DNA from: Apoda limacodes
Lineage: Eukaryota; Arthropoda; Insecta; Lepidoptera; Limacodidae
Length of the DNA stretch: 64,000 bases
Reading direction: 5' to 3'
NCBI GenBank assembly: GCA_946406115.1
Contig: OX291557.1
Span: forward strand, 18,136,501 to 18,200,500
The position numbers and the translations under genes are program-made. A model generated the notes under the pieces. It did not search any database. It saw nothing but the letters and a program-made list of their open reading frames with translations, and was not told the DNA's origin. Positions 11,773 through 21,520 of this stretch are shown piece by piece (position 1 is the first letter of the stretch; every line of letters begins with the position of its first letter).

Positions 11773-12038
11773 AGTTAATTTCTTCTTTATTTTACTTCCA
11801 CGTGTACCCACGTGCTTCGCATTTTAGTGGCCAGTTACTTTATAGTAATAATCGAACAATCATATCGAAATCGTCACCCGATTCTACTAAACTCTTTACC
11901 TGCCGAACTAGTTTCTCCGCTTCTTTGTGACTCGATTATACAGCTTCGATTAATTTACACATTGAAGGCTCGTCGTAAGCGGCGCGAAGCCTACTCTACT
12001 ATCCCTCTCGCACCCTACGATATTTATAACAATTAACT
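11773..12038 (-). repeat. 266-bp LTR-like block embedded in the long LTR
   Basis: Bounded by a perfect 8-bp inverted repeat AGTTAATT...AATTAACT. On the minus strand it ends AAATTAACT and runs directly into TGGCGCCACAATCC, whose first seven bases match the start of lysine-tRNA primer binding sites. An AATAAA lies about 20 bases before that end, and a TATAAATA lies near the start. AGTTA...TAACT ends next to TGGCGC are typical of gypsy-like LTRs. I therefore infer a fragment of another LTR element: LTR, primer site and leader. There is no 4-bp duplication around it (CGCC versus GAAA), so it is not a simple solo LTR. The identical block is in the right LTR. Confidence 0.45.
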
Positions 12039-12442
12039 GAAAATAATCGATCGATATTCTCCATATATTTTAACCTCCTGGTTATCTGCTACTTTACGAA
12101 TCGGTCGTATTTAACGAGTAATTATTTTTCTTTGTGTTGATGATTTTAGGATCCCACTGCGATTTACGCCTTATGACGTAGGTACAACCATATTAATCGA
12201 ACCCCGGTGAGGACATCCCGGACCACTCACTTAATTCATACTTCATTGATCTCGTTTCTATCCATTTATTAGGAGTATTCGATTGGTATGAATTACGAAG
12301 GTGATTAATCAAATTTATATTTATTATTAATGAATTCTATCTTTAATTCACCTGCTCTCTTAAAACTTAAATTAGCATGTCAACACCGTGTCGTGGGGTC
12401 CAGATTATTTCAATTCTCTATACAAGGCTTGGGACCACTACA

Positions 12443-12453
12443 ATCCTCCCCAA
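12443..12453 (-). promoter_or_regulatory. Candidate polypurine tract next to the left LTR
   Basis: On the minus strand GTTGGGGAGGAT directly precedes the LTR start TGTAG. A purine run in this place primes plus-strand DNA synthesis in LTR retrotransposons. It is the main evidence for minus-strand orientation. Confidence 0.45.
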
Positions 12454-12490
12454 CAAGTCATAAATGTACACTTATCAGTTGTGACTTGTT
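12452..12490. other. Inverted repeat (9-bp stem) near the LTR/core junction
   Basis: AACAAGTCA (12,452-12,460) and TGACTTGTT (12,482-12,490) are perfectly complementary with 21 bases between, only 10 bases inside the core. Confidence 0.6.
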
Positions 12491-12579
12491 TCTTAATTAA
12501 CCACTGGATCTCTACGCCTAAGTTTTAAGACCTCGACTTACAACCCAAACCTAGTTCAATAATGACATATAAATTACTC

Positions 12580-12960
12580 GAGACTTAATCTAACCTTAAT
12601 TCAACCATAACGCTAACCTTAACCTAAAAATCCCTACATAAACCTAAGTCCAACAACCCTTATGTTGACCTGGACTTCCCAAACATAGCCGTAACCTAAA
12701 CCTTATAACCCTCATGTCCACCTAAAACTAATAAACCTTATGTTAACCTAAACACTATAAACCTCATGTTAAACTAGACCTCCTAAACATATCTGTAACC
12801 TAAGCCTAATAATCCTCATGTTTACCTAAACCTAATAAACCTTATATTAACCTAAGCCTAAATAACCCTAATGTTAACCTAAACCCTACAAACCTCATGT
12901 CTACCTAAACCTAATTAACCTAAACCTGATAAACCTAATATTAGCCTAAATCCAATCCTA
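12580..12960. repeat. Degenerate CCTAA-rich array
   Basis: Diverged repeats of the type cctaaacctaataaacctta..gttaa follow one another for almost 400 bp. CCTAA is the insect telomere pentamer on this strand, but the array is not a clean pentamer repeat. Confidence 0.6.
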
Positions 12961-13720
12961 GCCCCACCAATCGCATCGAAATTTCCCGTAATCTCCTTCG
13001 GGAGCGGTATCGCGACTAATACTCAAGGGTCCTTATACAACAACGAAAACTTCTCCATCCACTTCACCCTCACACTTGAGTTATCATTTCTACGCTCTTT
13101 CATCAAATTCCCTGACTGAAATTGTTCCTTTCAATGTGTCTTCTCATAAGGACCATCCTTCGGTTCACTGCACTTTACCCATTCAGTCCTAGCCTTATCT
13201 TTCATTTCCTCCAATTCCCTCTCGCTTATTATCGACGGTTTTCCATCCATTCCCCCGTCGTAAAATCAACTTAGTTCACCCTAAAACATAATCATACGTT
13301 CACCCTATTAAAACTAGCAACAGCACCTAAAGCTTAAATCAGTCTCTCGACACTACTGATTTCTAACTAATCAACTTAATGGACATCTCCCATCCTATAA
13401 TCACCCTCAACTCCAAGGTTATCTCATCGTTCAAGGTCTGCTTCCATTTAGATATTAATGAATCTCATACTATAGTTCCGTACCAAGACGATGACTAATC
13501 AAACCTGGTTTAGCGTGGTACTAGTTGTCTCATCATGTTCCTCACTAATCTAAACTGGTTTAAAGGGCTGTACCCAATAAGCTACGATGATCACCTAAGA
13601 GCCTCCTAATAATAATGAATGACACGTCATAATAATTACTCGAAATAGAACGTAAGAGATTAAAAAGAAATTATAGTGCTTAAGATCGTGCTTTACTCAA
13701 ATGCAGCAAATAACTATGAC
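12961..13720. other. Core stretch without recognised content
   Basis: Pyrimidine-rich plus strand, no credible open frame and no clear repeat. Confidence 0.4.
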
Positions 13721-16700
13721 GAACACAGCTTCAGTTAAGGACCACTGGCCTCACTCAACCTCAGCCAGCGACTACTCAGGGACCCACCCTGTCGAAACAA
13801 GGTCAGTCCCCTGCAACGCTACGATAGGAAACACCAGATATAATGGATAGTTATGAAGAATATAGTAGATCGAAGAAGGGAAATATGATTGGAAGCAAAC
13901 AGTTGAGTTTTTCCATTATTAGTCGTAGATAATCAGGACGGGTACGACGGAAATGCTTCGGTTAAGGACCAAGGGCCTCACTTAATCTAGGCTTGTTATG
14001 ATGAATATGCTTCGATTAAGGACCAAAGGCCTCTCTCAACCTCGGCTTGTCGGGATAGTTATAGTAGTTTAAATATGGCGATGATGTTTGGAAACAAACA
14101 GTTGAGTTTGTTCATCATTAGATGTAGGTAATTATGATAGATATAGTAGTTTGAATATGGCGACGACGTTTGAAAACAAACAGTTGAGTTTGTCCATTAT
14201 TAGATGTAGGTAATCATGATAGATATAGTAGTTGGAATATGGCGACGACGTTTGGAAACAAACAGTTGAGTTTGTCCATTATTAGATGTAGGTAATCATG
14301 ATAGATATAGTAGTTGGAATATGGCGATGACGTTTGGAAACAAACAGTTGAGTTTGTCCATTATTAGATGTGGGTAATTATGATACATATTGTAGTCTGA
14401 ATATGGCAACGACGTTTGGAAACAGCCAGTTGAGTTTGTCCATTATTAGATGTAGGTAATCATGACGGATATGCTTCGGTTAAGGACCAAGGGCCTCACT
14501 CAATCTAGGCTCGTTATAATGTATATGCTTCGATTAAGGACCAAGGGCCTCACTCAACCTCGGCTCGTCATGATAGATATGGTAGTTTTAATATGGCGAT
14601 TATATTTGAACGCAAACAGTTGAGTTTGTCCATTTGATGACGTTCGGAAACAAGCAGTTGAGTTTGTCCATTTGATGACATTCGGAAGCAAACAGTTGAG
14701 TTTGTCCATTTTTTTTAGCCGTAGGTAATTGTGATGGATATTGTAGTTTGAATATGGTGATGACGTTAGGACGCAAACAGTTGAGTTTGTCCATTTGATG
14801 ATATTCAGGAATAAACAGTTAAGTTTGTCCCTTAGACGATGTTCGAAAGCAACCAGATGAGTTTGTCCATTTTATGACATTCGGAAGCAAACAGTCTAGT
14901 TTGTCCATTTTTAGCCGTAGGTAATTGTGATAGATATTGTAGTTTGAATATGGCGACGACGTTTGAAAACAAACAGTTGAGTTTGTCCATTCTTAGATGT
15001 AGGTAATTATGATAGATATAGTAGTTTGAATATGTCGACGATGTTTGGAAACAAACAGTTGAGTTTGTCCATTATTAGATGTAGGTAATTATGATATATA
15101 TTGCAGTCTGAATATGGCAACGACGTTTGGAAACAAACAGTTGAGTTCGTCCATTATTAGTCGTAGGTAATCATGATGGATATGCTTCGGTTAAGGACCA
15201 AGGGCCTCACTCAATCTAGGCTCGTTACAATGTATATGCTTCGATTAAGGACCAAGGGCCTCACTCAACCTCGGCTCGTCATGATAGATATAGTAGTTTC
15301 AATATGGCGATTATGTTTGGACGCAAACAGTTGAGTTTGTCCATTTGATGACGTTCGGAAACAAACAGTTGAGTTTGTCCATTTGATGACATTCGGAAGC
15401 AAACAGTTGAGTTTGTACATTTTTTTAGCCGTAGGTAATTGTGATAGATATAGTAGTTTGAATATGGTGATGACGTTAGGACGCAAACAGTTGAGTTTGT
15501 CCATTTTATGACATTCAGGAATAAACAGTTAAGTTTGTCCCTTAGACGATGTTCGAAAGCAACCAGATGAGTTTGTCCATTTTATGACATTCGGAAGCAA
15601 ACAGTCTAGTTTGTCCATTTTTAGTCGTAGGTAATTGTGATAGACATAGTAGTTTGAATATGGCGACGACGTTTGGAAACAAACAGTTCAGTTTGTCCAT
15701 TTGATGACATTCGGAAGCAAACAGTTGAGTTTGTCCATTTTTAGCCGTAGGTAATTGTGATAGATATAGTAGTTTGAATATGGTGATGACGTTAGGACGC
15801 AAACAGTTGAGTTTGTCCATTTGATGATATTCAGGAATAAACAGTTAAGTTTGTCCCTTAGACGATGTTCGAAAGCAACCAGATGAGTTTGTCCATTTTA
15901 TGACATTCGGAAGCAAACAGTCTAGTTTGTCCATTTTTAGTCGTAGGTAATTGTGATAGACATAGTAGTTTGAATATGGCGACGACGTTTGGAAACAAAC
16001 AGTTCAGTTTGTCCATTTGATGACATTCGGAAGCAAACAGTTGAGTTTGTCCATTTTTAGCCGTAGGTAATTGTGATAGATATTGTAGTTTGAATATGGT
16101 GATGACGTTAGGACGCAAACAGTTGAGTTTGTCCATTTGATGATATTCAGGAATAAACAGTTAAGTTTGTCCCTTAGACGATGTTCGAAAGCAACCAGAT
16201 GAGTTTGTCCATTTTATGACATTCGGAAGCAAACAGTCTAGTTTGTCCATTTTTAGCCGTAGGTAATTGTGATAGATATTGTAGTTTGAATATGGTGATG
16301 ACGTTAGGACGCAAACAGTTGAGTTTGTCCCTTTGATGACGTTCGGAAACAACCAGTTGAGTTTGTCCATTATTGGCTTTAGATAATTATGATGGAAACA
16401 GTTGAGTTTTTCCATTTGGCGATATTCCGAAACAGACAGTTGAGTTGGTCCAATATTAGCGATAGATAGCTATGACGGATATGCTTCGGTTAAGGACCAA
16501 GGCCTCACTCAATCTAGGCTCATTATAATGTATACGCTTCGATTAAGGACCAAGGGCCTCACTCAACCTCAGCTCGTTATGATAGATATAGTAGTTAGAA
16601 TATGGCGATGATGTTTGGACGCAAACGGTGGAGTTTGTTCATTCTAGCAATAAATAGCTATGACGGATCTGCTTCAGTTAAGGACCAAAGGCCTCACTCA

Positions 16701-16760
16701 ATCTAGGCTCATTATAATGTATACAAGTCTGAATAGGGCAATGACGTCCGAGGGTTGTTT
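13721..16760. repeat. Interleaved minisatellite block with higher-order structure
   Basis: Two unit types alternate. Type 1 (about 80 bp or shorter) contains CAAACAGTTGAGTTTGTCC, then either a TTAGATGTAGGTAAT..GATAGATAT or a TTTGATGACATTCGG continuation. Type 2 (about 55 bp) contains GTTAAGGACCAAGGGCCTCA. Type 1 units occur a few dozen times; type 2 units come in adjacent pairs near 13,960/14,010, 14,468/14,525, 15,185/15,240 and 16,483/16,535. Larger periods exist: a 316-bp unit repeats from about 15,540 to 16,390, and a block near 14,464 recurs about 713 bp later. Minus-strand frames such as 15,542-15,820 (repeating MDKLNCL) are by-products of the repeats. Confidence 0.9.
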
Positions 16761-17159
16761 ATTTAATGATATTAAGAAGCAAATATTAAATTGTTATCAG
16801 CAACTATAAGAACCGGTTGTAAAATTTGAACCTTGTGTAATAAGGCTGATACTAGAGCGGCCTAATCCCATACTCCGCATATCCCCCTCCTCCCCTTAAC
16901 TAACCACCCCTCATTCACGCTAAGCCTAACTTCCACTAACGACGTATACATATGTACGCATACCTCCACACTCTTATCCAACCATACACCGGAAGCGATC
17001 CACCAAAACGGCAGTCGCCGGAACCTTAAAACCTCCCTGAACCCCACAAGGCAAGTTTGTCTATCCTAACAACTCACAACTTTCCCCCCCCTTTTCTTTT
17101 TTATTTTTATCTTTTTCCCGATGACTTAAGCACATCTCCAGCATAACACCCTTTTCTTC

Positions 17160-18575
17160 TTCAGTTAAGGACCTGACTCTCCCACCATCATGCAGGGCCC
17201 GACCTCAACTTCGACACATATACACATGTATGCATACTAATATGTATACACACACATAGACATGCACCGGCCGCGGTCACTCAGGGATCGTACCTGTCGA
17301 AACATTACGACCCCCTGCAACTCACACGGCAAAAATCACAGGGGTTACACTAGCCATGTATAAAAAATCCAAATCATTTCAGTTCAGGCCCTAACAAATT
17401 ACAATCTTTACCCGCGACGATTTAAACACACCCTCAGCATAACCCTTTTCGCTCTTTCAGTTAAGGACCTGACTCTCCCACCATTAAGGCAGGGCCCGAC
17501 CTCAACTTCGACACATATACACATGTATGCATACTAATATGTATACACACACATAGACATGCACCGCCCGCGGTCACTCAGGGATCGTACCTGTCGAAAC
17601 ATTACGACCCCCTGCAACTCACACGGCAAAAATCACAGGGGTTACACTAGCCATGTATAAAAAATCCAAATCATTTCAGTTCAGGCCCTAACAAATTACA
17701 ATCTTTACCCGCGACGATTTAAACACACCCTCAGCATAACCCTTTTCGCTCTTTCAGTTAAGGACCTGACTCTCCCACCATTAAGGCAGGGCCCGACCTC
17801 AACTTCGACACATATACACATGTATGCATACTAATATGTATACACACACATAGACATGCACCGCCCGCGGTCACTCAGGGATCGTACCTGTCGAAACATT
17901 ACGACCCCCTGCAACTCACACGGCAAAAATCTCAGGGGTTACACTAACCATGTATAAAAATCCAAAATCATTTCAATTCAGGCCCTAACAACTTACAATC
18001 TTTACTCGCGACGATTTAAACACATCCCCAGCATAACCCCTTTTCGCTCTTTCAGTTAAGGACCTGACTCTCCCACCATTAAGGCAGGGCCCGACCTCAA
18101 CTTCGACACATATACACATGTATGCATACTAATATGTATACACACACATAGACATGCACCGCCCGCGGTCACTCAGGGATCGTACCTGTCGAAACATTAC
18201 GACCCCCTGCAACTCACACGGCAAAAATCACAGGGGTTACACTAGCCATGTATAAAAAATCCAAATCATTTCAGTTCAGGCCCTAACAAATTACAATCTT
18301 TACCCGCGACGATTTAAACACACCCTCAGCATAACCCTTTTCGCTCTTTCAGTTAAGGACCTGACTCTCCCACCATTAAGGCAGGGCCCGACCTCAACTT
18401 CGACACATATACACATGTATGCATACTAATATGTATACACACACATAGACATGCACCGCCCGCGGTCACTCAGGGATCGTACCTGTCGAAACATTACGAC
18501 CCCCTGCAACTCACACGGCAAAAATCACAGGGGTTACACTAGCCATGTATAAAAATCCAAAATCATTTCAATTCA
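17160..18575. repeat. 297-bp tandem array, about 4.7 units
   Basis: The phrase ttaaggacctgactctccc starts at 17,165, 17,461, 17,758, 18,056 and 18,353. Each unit also has a near-palindromic stretch around tgtatgcatactaatatgta and a cgtacctgtcgaaacatta block. The opening gttaaggacc and the ctgtcgaaaca word also occur in the minisatellite block just upstream (for example 13,735-13,810), so the two arrays share ancestry. Units are nearly identical, so the array was recently amplified or homogenised. Confidence 0.92.
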
Positions 18576-18579
18576 CGAT

Positions 18580-21460
18580 TCATACCAACCTAAATAATAA
18601 CCTTGTCCTACTCGGCTGGGTTTAATAATTTTGCCTTAGTTTCACATCTACATAGCAGATAATAGTATCTATCCACGTTCTAGCTCACTTTTCACCTTAC
18701 GCTGAACCTAATTTATATATATATTTATATTTCATGCGAATCCTAATTCTGAATAAACGTTAATGCAGTTTAATAAACATTTATTATGTTGACTCCTCCC
18801 CTAACAACTTAGCGATTTATACTGTGGTACCCTCCCCTCTCGTAATGTACATTTCATTTCTAACCGCCCTTAACATGACTACCCTAACAAAACCGGTCCC
18901 TGACCTACGTCAATGTTTTTACTCAGACATCAACCCCATTTCTCAATTGCTACATATCGCCTACTTGACAGAACCCTTTAAACAGATAATACCTATTAAC
19001 AATAACCTATTTAGTTCAAAAGGAACACGCTACCAGGCATACCCGACCTGAACACCACCTAATACCTGCCATTGTCCTATCTTACCTTTAAGTACACTAA
19101 ATTTCCTAATCCGATTTGTATATATATATATATATATATACATACATAAGTGCACTTCCCGTCTACATTTCAGTATCACACTTCCAATTCATTACTTTCA
19201 TAAATAATATCACAATAGGTTAAACCCTTTGACATTACCGGTCCGCCTAGTAATAAAATATTTATCGGCAAGCAAAACGTAATATAATTTGTCAAGCAAA
19301 AGCATGAGCTAAAAGTATCCTAAAATTTGATTCTAATAGCCCGTGACCGGTAGCAACGAATCTATAAAAGATGATCTAAACCTAACGTCTACATTCGATC
19401 GCACAGAATCACCTCAGACAGCTCCGTTGGCGAAACACCTCACGCTCGCGCCAAGACCCCGGGAAACTCCGAGTTCAAATCCCCGCTCGAGCGCACACCC
19501 TTTTCTCCTTTCGTTTATATTATTTGATATAATTTTCTTTCACCATATCATATCCCTAAACTAACAACTCACAAAGTACATTTAGTCGTTTTAACATCTA
19601 CTGTTTACTTTGTTAAGGTTACCTTCTACCAGACATGAATCTTCCCGTTGGAGGAAGTTCACCTGGTCTAAGGGCTTAACAGACGTCACCGTCAAGTGAA
19701 ACAGTAATTAGATGTTCGTACTTTGGAATACCCTTTTAACTAAACTTATAAACCGATAATTACACATATATACAGATATGTCTAAATGGCCTATGGGGAT
19801 GATCCCAACTTACTAAGTCAGCGCTACTTAGTATAAAATTAAAGTACTGAGATGGATGAGGCCTACTTTAGCTAATATCTTAGTGACCTTATGACCTTAC
19901 TTCTGCATTAACATTCCAAATGCTCGCTATCCCGCCTTTCAATGCATTCCCTAATCATAAATTAGCTCACTCTAACTCTTCAATAGTAAAATGATACATT
20001 TAGGCTGCACCCTACTTCAATGGGTTTCTGCTTGGTTTTAAAATCGATTTCGCTGTCCTATGGCAAGTTCCAAACCGAAAATAACATGGCCTTCTACATT
20101 CTTTGACTAGCAGATTACTGCATTTGGTTGCGCGGTTTCTGTCCAAACCATTTTTTTTTAAGAAAATTACGGCCGAATTTCCCGTTTTTCTATTTTTAAT
20201 TCATAACTCGTTATCAACAAGTAGCGAGAGCATAATTTACTTCATGACATGTTAAATAACTACATAGCTAGAAAATTACTGTAATTTAATTTTTATATCG
20301 CATGTGATGTAACTGTAATCAAATATTTCCCCCCCTTTACGCTAAGTTGTGGGTCTATCTATAATATTTTTACGCCACTGGAAAACGAGCTCTATCTGAA
20401 ACTAACATTGTCGACTCCCGCTACACACCCGTATAGCAAAGGTATATGTGCGTTGGGGCCCTCTTAAATGCTCGTTATTTTATTATGTCCTCTCCCTCCC
20501 CCAGCATATAAGACCTTTATTCCACAGTGCCCCCCCCCCCCTCTAAATAATAATTCTACGTATATAGACAGTTCATTAAGGCCACACCAACTATACTGAT
20601 CTCTAACCTATGTCCATACGGTAATACGCCTCGCGACAGGCCACTAAAGTCCATAAGGGGGTTCCCTTTTTTATAAATAGTACGGCTAACTCCTCCACTC
20701 TATCAGTTGACAATCACAAGTTCAAGAATCCTTCCATAAAACACCTGCGAATTTATATACTTATCCACATCTACTTACGCACACATATACGTACAAACCA
20801 ACACTCACAAGCTTATTCGAAACGTACTCACAACATTAAGCTAAGGTCCATAATTATTGAATAGTGCTATCCAATAATAAATTTATTCGAATCTAGTTTT
20901 TAAACATTTTCTTAAACCTATGTTATGGCAATATGCATATAGGTACTACCACATAGAAGTTCAGATTGAACGAGACTAGTAAGATTTATCTTACGAATAC
21001 CGTTCCCTAGGTTTCGGATGATTGAGATATACGAGTATGTATTTATAAATAAGGTTATTAGATCATACCCCTGCCTACCATTCTATAAATGTAATTTTAA
21101 TTTCGCGTATTAGCCGTAATTTTATGTCTACATATTACTAGTAATGCCTTCCTATATCTAAGCCTAAGTCGTAGAATATATCTTACTATACTAGTACCTA
21201 GATAGATGTACTGTACTACCTAACTAAAAAATAAAAACCATTCTTTTACACTAATTTAACATGGTTTTATCCTAAACTTGGCCTACAATTCCCTTATATG
21301 CTATATTAAAGTACGTGTCTATAACTAAGCTTAAGTAACAAACAACTACAAAATGCCTTCTAACCAAGATTTATATCTTGCTTATTGGTTCTATTCTGTC
21401 ACACCAGTCACCAACTCAAATCCATTTTAATGACCTCCCATCCGTTGTACGACAACAAAA
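18580..21460. other. Right half of the core, mostly unassigned
   Basis: No credible gene. It holds a (TA)n run (about 19,117-19,142), several long C runs (for example about 20,330 and 20,529-20,540), and a tRNA-like block near 19,420-19,500. Confidence 0.45.
19413..19504 (+). other. tRNA-like (pol III-type) block in the core
   Basis: CAGCTCCGTTGG at 19,419-19,430 resembles a tRNA A box (TRGCNNARYNGG). GAGTTCAAATCC at 19,471-19,482 resembles a B box (GGTTCGANTCC). They are about 50 bases apart and a TTTT run begins at 19,501. The T-arm-like half ends cccgctcgagcg. It may be a decayed tRNA or the head of a SINE trapped in the element. I could not fold a complete cloverleaf, so it is not called as a tRNA gene. 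Confidence 0.35.
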
Positions 21461-21462
21461 TG

Positions 21463-21480
21463 TAGGCTTTTACAAGCCTA
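21463..21480. other. Short hairpin near the right LTR/core junction
   Basis: TAGGCTT and AAGCCTA pair perfectly around a 4-base loop TTAC, 40 bases from the start of the right LTR. If the element is on the minus strand this lies in the leader next to the 5' LTR. Confidence 0.55.
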
Positions 21481-21520
21481 TTTTAGTTCTATATCCTATC
21501 CTGGTAACGGCAACACATAA

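Larger units (their letters stand above)
6820..12442 (-). repeat. Left long terminal repeat, 5,623 bp
   Basis: Starts TGTAGAAAC followed by a run of 12 C, ends ACCACTACA. Within it I see a degenerate array of about 105-bp units (7,360-8,370), an array of 131-bp units (10,633-11,090) and a 266-bp LTR-like block (11,773-12,038). Differences from the right copy that I noticed: 6,839 and 6,840 (end of the C run), 6,868 (T versus A), 11,370 (A versus C) and 11,987 (A versus G). It has several small open frames, such as 8,509-8,826 (105 codons), which are shared with the other copy, match nothing I know and need not be coding. Confidence 0.75.

Noticed and set aside
12580..12960. Telomere repeat array
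   Set aside because: CCTAA words are frequent but spacing is irregular and units are long and diverged, unlike a (TTAGG)n telomere.
14600..16415. Minus-strand frames repeating MDKLNCL, 64-92 codons
   Set aside because: They are open only because the minisatellite units lack stops in one frame; the repeat is explained at the DNA level and spacing is not consistently in frame.
13721..16760. CRISPR-like array
   Set aside because: Unit and spacer lengths vary, the spacers are themselves repeated, and the genome is clearly eukaryotic.
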